From contig JAKZAP010000016.1 of the NCBI GenBank assembly GCA_023053575.1, positions 19,424,030 through 19,488,029 on the forward strand: a DNA stretch of 64,000 bases. Reading direction: 5' to 3'. The DNA is from Branchinecta lynchi. Taxonomy: Eukaryota; Arthropoda; Branchiopoda; Anostraca; Branchinectidae. The notes beneath the pieces were generated by a model. It was not told the origin of the DNA. It saw nothing but the letters and a program-made list of their open reading frames with translations, and made no database searches. Shown piece after piece: positions 60,601-63,823 of the stretch. The translations under genes and the position numbers were made by a program. Positions within the stretch are counted from its first letter, which is position 1. Each line of letters begins with the position of its first letter.

Positions 60601-61545
60601 GGTTTGTGAGGAGACTGGGATGCTATTTTGAGTGAAACCAAGCCGAACAGTATCCCAAATACGCCTTCGAAAGGTTGAGTAGTTAGCACGCTACCTATGA
60701 GCGTGTTCCATCCTACTTACCGTAGTTACTACGCATGACGTCACGAATTCTGGCTTTTGGCCGTCAAGGCTGGAACGATTTTTCTATTTTCCAGCAATGC
60801 CGCGGACGAATCCGACCAATCACGTTACAGAGATCCGTAGTTACTACGCTCCCGAGCGTTGTAAGCAAATAGTTACTATTAGTTACGATTTCGAGAAGGT
60901 TGGAACGGTCAGCGTAGTAACTTTTGGCGAGGCTGGAAACGAAATAGTAACTAATAGTTACTATTTGTAGAAGGGTGGAACACGCTCTATGAGTTCGTCA
61001 GTTGGTCGTAGCCCGCGGTCAGAGTATGGACATCGAGACGGCATCAAAAGGTTCACTGGACTTTTGGTTGTAAAGAGATAATAACATCAACGGTACACCC
61101 ATCGTTTCACTAGGCGCTTGTTACTGAGACGGTAAATAATGGGGTATAGTGTCAGGTTTTAGTTCTGCTTTAACACTTCCAGTACCACGTGTTCAATCAG
61201 CACATGGCTTGCACAGACGCGTAGTTGATTCTCTTTGTTGAGATTGATTTATACCGAAATAATATTTTCAGGCCGCGTGGTCCCCTGACCTGGCTCGATC
61301 CTGGTGCGTTCGGTACCCTTGGAGTTGGTGGTGGCTTCGCCCTTGGTGCCAAGTTGGCCCGGCCAGATTCCGAAGTTTGGATTATCTGGGGCGATGGCTC
61401 ATCTGGCTACAGTCTGGCTGAAGTTGACACAATGGAGAGGCATAATGCGCCATGCATGGCAGTTATTGGGAATGATGCGTCGTGGATGCAGATTGCCAGA
61501 GAACAGGTGCCGATGTTTGGGACAGATGTCGCTTGTGCTTTAAGG
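21609..61545 (+). CDS. ILVBL: HACL2/ILVBL-type 2-hydroxyacyl-CoA lyase, whole gene span (3' end outside window)
   Basis: Split gene for a thiamine-diphosphate lyase of the ILVBL/HACL2 family. Family knowledge: an ER-membrane enzyme that cleaves 2-hydroxyacyl-CoA to a one-carbon-shorter aldehyde and formyl-CoA, in alpha-oxidation of 2-hydroxy fatty acids and phytosphingosine breakdown. Seen here: ten main coding exons joined by GT...AG introns, all in phase, giving 572 residues from the ATG at 21716. Order: membrane anchor (about 15-35), TPP N domain (about 50-215) with catalytic Glu99 in RHE, central domain (about 230-380), TPP C domain (from about 440) with GDG at 521-523 and ND at 548-549. 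Spacing and motifs follow the animal enzyme, which is about 630 residues, so about 60 C-terminal residues are missing and should lie downstream. The membrane anchor, introns and ND variant separate it from bacterial acetolactate synthase. Introns of 0.08-7.5 kb are full of transposons. Confidence 0.93.
21700..21853 (+). CDS. ILVBL: HACL2 exon with N-terminal membrane anchor
   Basis: Exon after a poly-T acceptor (AG at 21698-21699), ending at the GTAAGA donor at 21854. ATG at 21716 sits in a good context (caucAAUGG). It encodes 46 residues with one strong hydrophobic stretch (residues about 15-35: [19 protein letters not shown]) and then a short basic linker ending in HHK. Human ILVBL has a similar number of residues before its matching HK, which supports 21716 as a start. 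The hydrophobic segment should anchor the enzyme in the ER membrane. Ends in phase 0. Confidence 0.88.
21960..22870 (-). mobile_element. LINE, RT palm to C-terminus
   Basis: Minus strand. [20 protein letters not shown] (RT motif) near 22840-22780, then [21 protein letters not shown] and [20 protein letters not shown] to 22439; C-terminal residues ([17 protein letters not shown] and [20 protein letters not shown]) follow in shifted frames down to about 22000. Truncated and frameshifted. In HACL2 intron. Confidence 0.85.
22871..23130. other. A/T-rich spacer between LINE fragments
   Basis: No coding frame; separates two minus-strand LINE fragments and may be an insertion that split or joined them. 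Confidence 0.4.
23160..23455 (-). mobile_element. LINE RT fragment, rearranged
   Basis: Minus-strand frame with [17 protein letters not shown] and [11 protein letters not shown] (RT A motif) followed at once by [18 protein letters not shown], a C-terminal knuckle that normally lies hundreds of residues later. This indicates an internal deletion or a junction of two elements. Confidence 0.75.
23456..23990. other. No recognisable gene
   Basis: A-rich; a simple 80-codon frame at 23670 has no recognisable motif. (ATA)-rich run near 23920. Confidence 0.4.
23995..24960. repeat. Tandem repeat G, units of about 125-145 bases
   Basis: Units restart with AGGGTTTG at 24031, 24157 and 24301, each with CCTCCCC...GGGCAACTGGGCCCAGAtnnCC and 'gttagga'. 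Later units (24580-24930) are diverged but keep CAACTGG-CCCAG. No coding. Confidence 0.7.
25060..25192. repeat. Short tandem duplication
   Basis: TACAGTACTCA followed by 'gagacaaactgaaagca' occurs at about 25071 and 25150, in two units of about 80 bases, next to a tiny family A copy. Confidence 0.5.
25193..25407 (+). mobile_element. Family A, 215-bp internally deleted copy
   Basis: Carries both ends of the family (GGATCCCAGAACGTAACTGG... and TTTTTGGGATCCCATCGAAAC...TTG) and the conserved 5' box, but almost no tandem units. It shows what the termini alone look like. Confidence 0.8.
25685..25843 (+). CDS. ILVBL: HACL2 exon: start of TPP N domain with catalytic Glu
   Basis: Begins after the acceptor at 25683-25684 and ends at GTTAGT. 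The 53 residues start [17 protein letters not shown] and include the GGHISP turn. The last residues are DTRHE; the Glu (residue 99) is the conserved glutamate that activates the thiazolium ring in this enzyme class. The exon ends exactly after it, in phase 0. The reading frame continues into the intron for about 40 codons without meaning. Confidence 0.95.
25844..26384. other. HACL2 intron with LINE-like 3' ends
   Basis: (ATT)n at 25922-25940 followed by CTTCAATACTGAAG and an A-rich 3' UTR-like sequence. At 26326-26381, GTAGAGGCTTAACGGCCTGC and (ATT)n, the same short LINE/SINE end as at 54196. Confidence 0.5.
26385..26715. repeat. Repeat D copy
   Basis: Begins TTGTGTTTTTGCAGACACCACG and ends ATACCATGGTATCTACAAAACGC. 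One inverted unit, followed by AACTCTTGTTTCG, similar to the 3' end of families A and B. Confidence 0.65.
26740..27010. repeat. Repeat R: three 'tataaaaagaa' units
   Basis: 'gtataaaaagaa(ccc)' repeats at 26761, 26881 and 26961 followed by CCCGACATAAGCATGCAG-type text. A related stretch runs from 31100 to 31320 (CTGCCAAACAAGGGACA, CCCGACAAAAAGCATGCAG). Confidence 0.55.
27333..29113 (+). mobile_element. Family B copy, both ends present
   Basis: 5' end GGCACTTGCAGCCTCTGGCTCAAGTGCC (hairpin, 27336-27364), a short GTC(T/G)GTCTGTC run, tandem G-rich units with tracts at 27691, 27851, 27979, 28261, 28400 and 28625, then the 3' end CATATGAGCTTACATCTCTTG. In HACL2 intron. Confidence 0.82.
29239..29678. 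mobile_element. TTAA-flanked MITE, 440 bp, copy 1
   Basis: AGGGCACCTGAA...TTCAGGTGTACT with TTAA at 29235-29238 and 29679-29682. Same length and sequence as 48345-48784. TTAA target use is typical of piggyBac-like elements. No transposase. Confidence 0.85.
29705..29960 (+). pseudogene. Remnant of a pogo/CENP-B-type transposase
   Basis: One frame, one in-frame stop: [19 protein letters not shown], stop, [20 protein letters not shown], then SARIA. The pattern G-x-x-W...FLKRH...LS.R.A fits the second helix-turn-helix domain (CENP-B type) of pogo/jerky-like transposases. The catalytic part is missing; family A follows at 30039. Confidence 0.6.
30039..30927 (+). mobile_element. Family A copy
   Basis: TTTTTTGGGATCCCAAAACG to GTGATCCCATCGAGACC...GGTCTTG, then TTAC. 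About four tandem units. GTCY run shortened to GTCCGTCTGTCT. Confidence 0.82.
31085..31425. repeat. Repeat R copy and repeat D fragment
   Basis: 31100-31320 resembles 26815-27015 in part, with a C-tract (31126-31138). 31340-31425 is repeat D (GTAACTGC..., ATCATGGTATCTGC) followed by ATCTCTTGTTCCG. Confidence 0.5.
31480..31685 (+). repeat. LINE-like 3' end with TAC tail
   Basis: T-rich 3' UTR-like sequence ending in TTCAATAAATCTG and (CTA)n at 31666-31682. A matching AGT/AGTAGTAG tail borders the minus-strand LINE at 55160. Confidence 0.45.
31815..31860. repeat. GATA microsatellite
   Basis: (ATAG)n with GATG variants at 31823-31859. Confidence 0.8.
32225..32689. mobile_element. hAT-like element S, 465 bp
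   Basis: Ends CAGTAGTGT... and ...ACGCTACTG, with inner inverted GGGGCGACAGG / CCTGTCGCCCC. Flanking 8-mers cctgaaga and cctcagga match at 6 of 8. No transposase. Confidence 0.55.
32820..33145 (-). mobile_element. LINE C-terminus and 3' end
   Basis: Minus strand: [20 protein letters not shown], then [16 protein letters not shown] and stop, the usual last residues of a LINE ORF2 (VP.WN.LP...FK..LK). 3' UTR to about 32820. Confidence 0.75.
33361..33505 (+). CDS. ILVBL: HACL2 exon: TPP N domain, continued
   Basis: Begins right after TTTTCAG and ends before GTAAGT. Encodes [16 protein letters not shown] and [17 protein letters not shown], the most conserved part of the N-terminal TPP fold. It ends in phase 1 inside a Gly codon that the next exon completes with GT. 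An open frame runs on into the intron but is not coding. Confidence 0.96.
33506..34268. other. HACL2 intron, no feature seen
   Basis: Shortest of the main introns; A-tract at 33697-33711. No repeat of the other families recognised. Confidence 0.6.
34269..34433 (+). CDS. ILVBL: HACL2 exon: TPP N domain, end
   Basis: Acceptor TTTTTAG, donor GTAGGA, phase 1 in and phase 1 out. Encodes [19 protein letters not shown], then the [18 protein letters not shown] helix region that closes the N domain. Intron before it is only 763 bases, the shortest of the main introns. Confidence 0.95.
34445..34640. repeat. Repeat Q copy with perfect 14-15-bp inverted ends
   Basis: AATGTATACAGCGGA at 34487-34501 and its complement at 34620-34634. 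Outer text GAGCCCAAGCTGACTTTG and inner CGAGGACCCTTGCCAAGG occur, inverted, around 63050-63180 and 63385-63415. Confidence 0.65.
34685..36060 (+). mobile_element. Element M copy 2 (hAT-like) with nested family A
   Basis: Starts CAGAGGCGTTACTAGCC and ends TCGTGACATCCCTA. Flanked by GTGGGAGG at 34677-34684 and 36061-36068, a perfect 8-bp duplication. The family A copy 34786-35842 splits it; the rest has ACCGACTGG repeats and 'cgactgattttcag' strings and G/C tracts as in copy 1. Confidence 0.82.
34786..35842 (-). mobile_element. Family A copy nested in element M
   Basis: AACAAGACCTAAGG...GATGGGATCCC to ACGTTTTGGGACCCC. Contains palindrome P at 34951-35033, as at 13771, and an extra tandem duplication of about 140 bases (35030-35300). 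In HACL2 intron. Confidence 0.82.
36061..36766 (+). repeat. LINE 3' end (ATTC tail) and unassigned intron
   Basis: 36350-36490: 'aattagtgaacctttatgg', TTTTTTACTGCA, GCCCTTGGGCAGTGCGTCA and (ATTC)n. The same 3' UTR is on the minus strand at 49262-49380 and in part at 45550. The rest of the stretch holds nothing I recognise. Confidence 0.6.
36767..36847 (+). pseudogene. Exon-like fragment with strong acceptor in HACL2 intron
   Basis: A poly-T acceptor ending TTTTCAG at 36766 is followed by 26 codons ([20 protein letters not shown], then LIFTLI) and TGA. The preceding HACL2 exon (ends 34433, phase 1) would read this in another frame and stop after eight codons, so it is not a normal HACL2 exon. 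It could be the last exon of a captured gene fragment or chance. No donor or partner exon seen. Confidence 0.25.
36959..37875 (+). repeat. Repeat J, copy 2, interrupted by MITE C
   Basis: Matches 8579-9815 without element K and without the LINE tail. MITE C sits at 37558-37863. The two J copies act as empty sites for each other. Confidence 0.7.
37558..37863 (+). mobile_element. MITE C copy 3 (306 bp)
   Basis: GAGCGTGTTCCACCC to GGGTGGAATTACGCTC, flanked by ATA at 37555-37557 and 37864-37866. The other J copy has ATA once at the same point (9807-9812 region). A predicted protein here is a by-product. Confidence 0.87.
37875..38900 (+). mobile_element. LINE RT fragment with frameshifts
   Basis: Frames on the plus strand give [64 protein letters not shown] (YVDD catalytic motif) and [14 protein letters not shown]. 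The aspartate pair of the RT active site is kept, but frame changes and stops break it. Different lineage from the jockey/CR1-like fragments nearby. Confidence 0.8.
39053..39265 (+). CDS. ILVBL: HACL2 exon: GPVFVEFP region and linker
   Basis: Acceptor TTTACAG, donor GTGAGA, phase 1 in and out. Encodes [18 protein letters not shown], the strand that ends the N domain, then a 45-residue linker with FAGAWEP, a stretch typical of animal ILVBL. It is the longest of the mid-gene exons (213 bases). Confidence 0.95.
39302..40030 (-). mobile_element. LINE C-terminus with CAAT tail
   Basis: Minus strand: [20 protein letters not shown], then [12 protein letters not shown] and NKFGAKI; upstream frames hold [10 protein letters not shown]. 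3' tail (CAAT)n at 39303-39314 on the top strand. Confidence 0.75.
40031..40755. other. HACL2 intron, nothing recognised
   Basis: No repeat match or motif-bearing frame. A 42-codon frame near 40242-40374 has no supporting signal. Confidence 0.5.
40756..42000 (+). mobile_element. Family A copy with inserted LINE end
   Basis: GTTTTTGGGATCCCAAAACG with a GTCCGTCCGTCC run, tandem units, to GTTTTGGGATCACATCGCTTG. Interrupted at about 41041-41360 by a LINE 3' end. Confidence 0.8.
41041..41345 (+). mobile_element. 5'-truncated LINE end inside family A
   Basis: Frame [20 protein letters not shown], then [19 protein letters not shown] and stop at 41280, followed by a TGATTGATTAATTGG tail. The interrupted A sequence (GATTAT...TTATAGGGTAA) shows a short duplication. 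Confidence 0.7.
42240..43463 (+). mobile_element. Family B copy, 5'-truncated
   Basis: Starts within a unit (CAGTTTCGCGATCCGACC), has G-tracts at 42430, 42588, 42716, 42966 and 43099-43119, and ends CGTATGAGCTTACAGCTCTTGTT. Confidence 0.78.
43464..43783 (+). mobile_element. Family A, 3' fragment directly after family B
   Basis: From GCAAGACAAGTAGTTTGCCGG to TTTTTGGGATCCCATCGAAACC, GGTCTTG and TTTT. Directly abuts the 3' end of B, so B may have inserted into this A copy. Confidence 0.75.
43784..44322. other. HACL2 intron, nothing recognised
   Basis: A frame on the minus strand (44130-43906) carries no recognisable motif. Confidence 0.45.
44323..44481 (+). CDS. ILVBL: HACL2 exon: start of central domain
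   Basis: Acceptor CCTGTAG, donor GTAGGT, phase 1 in and out. Encodes [19 protein letters not shown], then [10 protein letters not shown], the usual opening of the TPP-enzyme middle domain. A MITE of family C is inserted only 13 bases after the exon end, so the donor site is tightly hemmed in. Confidence 0.95.
44495..44786 (+). mobile_element. MITE C copy 4, next to a splice donor
   Basis: GATCGTGTTCCACC to AAGGTGGAGTATGCTC, flanked by TTA at 44492-44494 and 44787-44789. It begins 13 bases after the last exon base (44481). Confidence 0.86.
45098..45473. mobile_element. TIR element N rich in GGATTCGG
   Basis: Ends CAGAGATGGGCGAATCCGG and CGGATTCGTCCATCTATG are inverted. Inside, several direct GATTCGGA(T/C)TCGG motifs. 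hAT-like ends, but no clean 8-bp duplication. Confidence 0.5.
45550..45632 (+). repeat. LINE 3' end with ATTC tail
   Basis: TTTTTTTTTGTTACTGCACTT, GTGCAGTTCGTCATAAA and TTATTCATTCAC, the same 3' UTR family as at 36350 and 49262. Confidence 0.6.
45840..46990. mobile_element. Element V: inverted arrays of GCCCACG
   Basis: Left end has four 'aatgcccacgnn' units (45849-45904); right end has the complement (CGTGGGTATTTTGAGCCGTG, CGCGGGCATTC, GCGTGGGCAC; about 46897-46985). About 1.1 kb between them. An interior minus-strand frame ([20 protein letters not shown]) is suggestive but short. Could be a transposon with repetitive TIRs. Confidence 0.5.
47190..47530 (+). mobile_element. LINE C-terminus
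   Basis: Frame [20 protein letters not shown], then [16 protein letters not shown], a stop, and [11 protein letters not shown] classic LINE ORF2 tail, decayed. Confidence 0.7.
47531..48344. other. HACL2 intron, nothing recognised
   Basis: (AT)n at 47634-47650. No gene or repeat match found. Confidence 0.45.
48345..48784. mobile_element. TTAA-flanked MITE, 440 bp, copy 2
   Basis: AGGACACCTGAA...TTCAGGTGTCCT with TTAA at 48341-48344 and 48785-48788. Near-identical to 29239-29678. It ends 81 bases before the HACL2 exon at 48866. Confidence 0.88.
48866..49035 (+). CDS. ILVBL: HACL2 exon: central domain, continued
   Basis: Acceptor TTGTAG, donor GTAAAT, phase 1 in, phase 0 out. Encodes [19 protein letters not shown], then [18 protein letters not shown] and the VNRNR motif of the ILVBL middle domain. 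Human has RQNRSAALKKAD where this protein has [12 protein letters not shown], so the local charge differs but the length is the same. Confidence 0.94.
49262..49600 (-). mobile_element. LINE 3' end
   Basis: Minus strand: [20 protein letters not shown] and a stop, then 'agtgaacctttatgg', T-run, GCCCTTGGGCAGTGCGTCA and ATTC-type tail. Same family as 36350. Confidence 0.65.
49601..50510. other. HACL2 intron with a possible LINE 3' part and G-tract
   Basis: (AAT)n at 49855-49872 could be the tail of a minus-strand element whose decayed frame continues to 50515 ([13 protein letters not shown] and [15 protein letters not shown]). G-tract at 50493-50506. Confidence 0.4.
50555..50713 (+). CDS. ILVBL: HACL2 exon: end of central domain
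   Basis: Acceptor GTTTCAG, donor GTAGGT, phase 0 on both sides, 53 residues. Encodes [19 protein letters not shown], then an acidic-basic helix ([18 protein letters not shown]). A poly-G tract of about 14 bases lies roughly 50 bases upstream of the acceptor (50493-50506). Confidence 0.94.
50714..51150. other. HACL2 intron, nothing recognised
   Basis: No repeat or motif found. Confidence 0.5.
51152..51435 (+). mobile_element. MITE C copy 5, decayed
   Basis: AGCGTGTTCAATCC to GGGTGGATCACGCTC. The most diverged copy; no clean 3-bp duplication. Confidence 0.75.
51595..51809. repeat. Repeat D, left part of a copy split by family B
   Basis: GATACCACGGTCTAAAG..., TGATACCACGG, then GTCAAATTGGTGGGAAAG. 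The right part resumes at 54604. Confidence 0.7.
52112..52182 (-). repeat. tRNA-like sequence (A and B boxes), decayed
   Basis: Minus strand: TAGCTCAGTGGTAGA (A box, D-arm) and GGTTCGATCCC (B box, T-loop), correctly spaced for a tRNA, but the T-stem does not pair (ACCTG against CCCGC). Half of it is repeated near 52430-52455 (GGCTCAGTGGTAGAAAAC). Likely a tRNA-derived SINE piece or pseudogene in family B. Confidence 0.6.
54196..54252 (+). repeat. Short LINE/SINE 3' end with ATT tail in family B
   Basis: GTAGAGGCTTAACGGACTGC, CAATTTGCAAATATATTATT and (ATT)n. Absent from the equivalent place in the B copy at about 390-402, so inserted later. Same end at 26326. Confidence 0.7.
54604..54770. repeat. 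Repeat D, right part
   Basis: CTTTTGGGAAGAC..., TCGGCAATTGTCGTTTATGC, GATACCACGGGTAACTGC, ATGGTAACAAATACCATGC. Continues the copy broken at 51809. Confidence 0.7.
54903..55036 (+). CDS. ILVBL: HACL2 exon: start of TPP C domain
   Basis: Acceptor TACCCTAG, donor GTAAGA, phase 0 in, phase 2 out. Encodes [19 protein letters not shown], then [17 protein letters not shown]. The ATG at its start is an internal Met, not a translation start. The DGGDF and GTAA motifs are part of the C-terminal TPP-binding domain. Confidence 0.94.
55160..56660 (-). mobile_element. LINE (jockey/CR1-like), 1.5 kb 3' part
   Basis: Best-preserved retroelement here. Minus strand: [14 protein letters not shown] near 56590, then [20 protein letters not shown] and [10 protein letters not shown] (RT active site) in 56458-56126, and after a frame break [19 protein letters not shown] and [20 protein letters not shown] in 55914-55423. 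3' tail of AGT units at 55163. 5' end missing. Confidence 0.88.
56661..56974 (-). repeat. LINE-like 3' end with ACTT tail
   Basis: GGCCTGGCCTGGCCTGG at 56699, then TTTACTCCGCTTTCTGAAAA, CGGCGGGTTATAAATAAATT and (ACTT)n at 56812-56828. The same sequence is in repeat I (13380-13440). Confidence 0.55.
56975..57384 (+). mobile_element. LINE RT fragment, left of nested family A
   Basis: Frames include [20 protein letters not shown] and [12 protein letters not shown] (RT), then [12 protein letters not shown]. The fragment resumes after the A element at 58426. Confidence 0.78.
57385..58425 (-). mobile_element. Family A copy inserted in a LINE
   Basis: CAAGACCTAAGGTTTCGATGGG to ACGTTTTGGGATCCC. About six tandem units; GTCY run complement 'gacggacatacggacgg' at 58336. 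Both flanks are one LINE ORF. Confidence 0.85.
58426..58990 (+). mobile_element. LINE RT C-terminus, right of nested family A
   Basis: [48 protein letters not shown], stop, then [20 protein letters not shown] in the next frame. Ends with 'aataaattcgtatcgtatcg', a 3' tail. Confidence 0.82.
59183..59387 (+). repeat. 76-bp tandem repeat, 2.7 copies
   Basis: Units start CAACTAGGTAGAGCCTT at 59183, 59259 and 59335; about 95 % identical. Each holds CCCTGTTTAGTGCGTC and GTGCGTAGGTTAGTGCGT. Confidence 0.9.
59388..60698. other. HACL2 intron, nothing recognised
   Basis: Several ORF-sized frames (59680-60076) overlap on both strands and look like chance. 'gagaacggagagcagagaat' purine-rich stretch near 59875. 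No repeat match. Confidence 0.4.
60699..60987 (+). mobile_element. MITE C copy 6
   Basis: GAGCGTGTTCCATCC to GGGTGGAACACGCTC; TAT at 60696-60698 and 60988-60990. It ends 284 bases before the HACL2 exon at 61272. Confidence 0.86.
61272..61545 (+). CDS. ILVBL: HACL2 exon: TPP and metal binding motif
   Basis: Acceptor TTTTCAG, donor GTGAGT; one base completes an Arg codon and the exon ends in phase 0. Encodes [20 protein letters not shown], then [11 protein letters not shown] (GDG, residues 521-523) and VIGNDASW (N548-D549). The 29-residue GDG-to-ND span fits the diphosphate/magnesium motif. The expected following segment (about 60 residues, beginning near a TDYH-like motif) is not found between 61546 and 64000. 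Confidence 0.96.
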
Positions 61546-61709
61546 GTGAGTGACTTTTTTGTTACACGTGCACAACAAATATATACATATAAAATGAAAT
61601 GCAGATACTGTGTCTTTCGCAAGAATGGATAATATTCATCCTTTATGATTATTTTCTGACCAGGAAATAACACAACAGGTCTTACCGTGTCTTTAATACG
61701 GGTAACTAA

Positions 61710-63215
61710 GGGTGCGTTCCGGAACTTAACGATTGTTAACGTTTTGCATTCCATTATTCTGATAGTAAAATTTAAGCTCCGCCCGCATAGGCTCTGATTT
61801 CCTCTAGTACATGACGATTTTTAACAGTTTTGTAACCATGTTTTATGGCGTTGTTGGGAACACAACTGACGAATTGGTAGAAGTTAACAGTTGTTAAAGC
61901 TGCAGTTAGCTGCACCCGAAAATAGTTGGTGACTGTTAAATTTTAAGCGAAAAGGACTGGAATAGGGCAATCTAGTTACCCGTCACGTGTTCACTTAAAC
62001 AGGCTTGAAGACCTGATGAAAATGCGTTACTTCGTTGCCCAGCTATTCACGAATAATCGATTAATATAGTGGAATTTCCTGGTCGGATTTCTGGCACCTC
62101 TGTGGACTTGTACCTGTGTTGTACGCTTGACGAAAAAGACTTACGAAACATTTGGGTTCAAGCACTAAGCCTTCTTCACCAATTTCACCAATGACTCCAT
62201 AGTAGAGTTTGCGCCGTGGGGATGGCCGTAGATGTTGTGAAAAAAAACCTTAGCAGAATCCAAATAATCAGTATATTGAACTAAAAGATACAAAAATAAA
62301 TTGGCTTTTCAGTTAAACTTTAACAATCATTAATATGTTTAAAGCACAATGGACACTTCTAGTGTTTTACTTTGTATTAAATGCCTCACAAATAAACATT
62401 TCCGACTTCCTATACAAGGCGCTACGAAAATCGGCCGTTTTCTTGTTATCCCTTGTCTTTACCTCTCTGGCATTTCGGCGATCCAAATCTTAGGAGCTGG
62501 GATATCGTGGCTGGAAATTCATAAACTCCCAGCAATGCTTGATAAAAAAGGATATATTTGAGATGTCACCAAAGATGTCACCTGATTGTTCTAGTATTTC
62601 ATCAGAAGTTCCATGGCTTAAAGTACTTATTAAAGTTTTTCTGTGTGGAATAGTGTTGTGAAGCTTGATTAACTTGCTTTATAAAATGTACAAGAATATG
62701 CAATAAGCTTATAAAAAAATAACATAGCTACAAAATTCATTAAAAAAACAAATGACCTATTCGAATCTGAATTATACAAGCTGATTTATGCATAAAATAA
62801 AGATCAACTAAGTATTACAAGAAACATCACTTTTATCTTTGTCCAAGCTAGTAAATTGAGCATGTACTGGCCCAAAAAATTACGCTTTGAAATGTCACAG
62901 AGAGGAAACTGTTGAACAAGCTGCTGGTCTACGGGGTAAGCATTGTTTGTAGGTTGTTACAGAGTGGGATTAGGGTAGTTTGATGCGCCCATTGAACTTT
63001 AAACAATGTTTACAACGGATACGACAGCCACGATTCTTTTTTCAAAGTCAGCTTGGGCCCAAAGAATAGGCTACTTATCTACGAAGTACCGAACTTTTAG
63101 CTGACTTTTAGCTTTTTAGCTGACGTATCCGTTTTAAACATTGTTTGAATATATGTTTCAAATTCAGCTTGGGCTCAAAGAATATTTAACAATCATTAAA
63201 TTCCTGAACGAAACC
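61710..63215. mobile_element. Element O: 1.5-kb TIR element
   Basis: Inverted ends GGGTGCGTTCCGGAACTTAA and TTAAATTCCTGAACGAAACC extend about 32 bases including GATTGTTAA. Flanked by TAA at 61707-61709 and 63216-63218. End sequence and 3-bp TAA duplication fit PIF/Harbinger. No transposase frame; repeat Q lies inside near 63000-63190. Confidence 0.6.
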
Positions 63216-63441
63216 TAAGTAAGCAAACCGGTTTCCCCAAGGGTATGGCTGTGAACCACTCGGGTTTTCAGAAAAAGTATACGGGAGAAAGAGAACTCCT
63301 TCAGCCCAATCTGACTGCGAATCATTTATCAAACATGACGCTCATGGGAGGAGTCAGCTAAGATTTACGCTGGTGAGGTTTTGGCCCTTCTTGGCAAGGG
63401 TCCTCCTCGTCAGGCTGTAAGTAGAATAAATGAACCTTTAA
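63216..63441. repeat. Repeat Q part
   Basis: 63290-63420 holds GGCCCTTCTTGGCAAGGGTCC and CTGACTGCGAATCAT, matching the copies at 17082 and 34565. Confidence 0.5.
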
Positions 63442-63823
63442 AGGACCTGTCTAACCTATAATAATAACGCAACCTGCTTCCATAATCACTCCATATATTT
63501 CTAAACCTGGAGACCCCAATTTCGTACGGGATATTCGAACCTCTCCAACAAAACCATGTCGGTTTTCTCACATGCCGTGTTTTGCTGCCTTCGATGTGTA
63601 TCACCGTGGTACCACGCTGTCAACGGTTGTCTGCGAGAGGTTTTTCCATCAGAAAAACTGGTTATCTAGATTGTTTCCCTATTTTCGCTATAAGTCAACG
63701 GGTCTCGGAAAAGGCTTAAAACAGCCAAAACCATTGTTTATTTGTTGAAAGCACAGCCTAGTTTTAAAGTATTCAACAATTTTAAAATACTATAAGTTGA
63801 GAGTAAATAGTGCGAGGGGTCCT
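63442..63823 (-). repeat. Repeat U, copy 2
   Basis: Reverse complement of 1699-2066: AGGACC to GGTCCT on the outside, 'gtttagaaatatatggagtg' and 'gcctagttttaaagtattc' inside. Confidence 0.7.

Noticed and set aside
21609..61545. Bacterial ilvB or contamination
   Set aside because: Introns, an N-terminal membrane anchor and animal-type motifs rule it out.
61225..61632. HACL2 frame extended to 135 codons
   Set aside because: The first 15 and last 29 codons are intron; donor at 61546 is clear.
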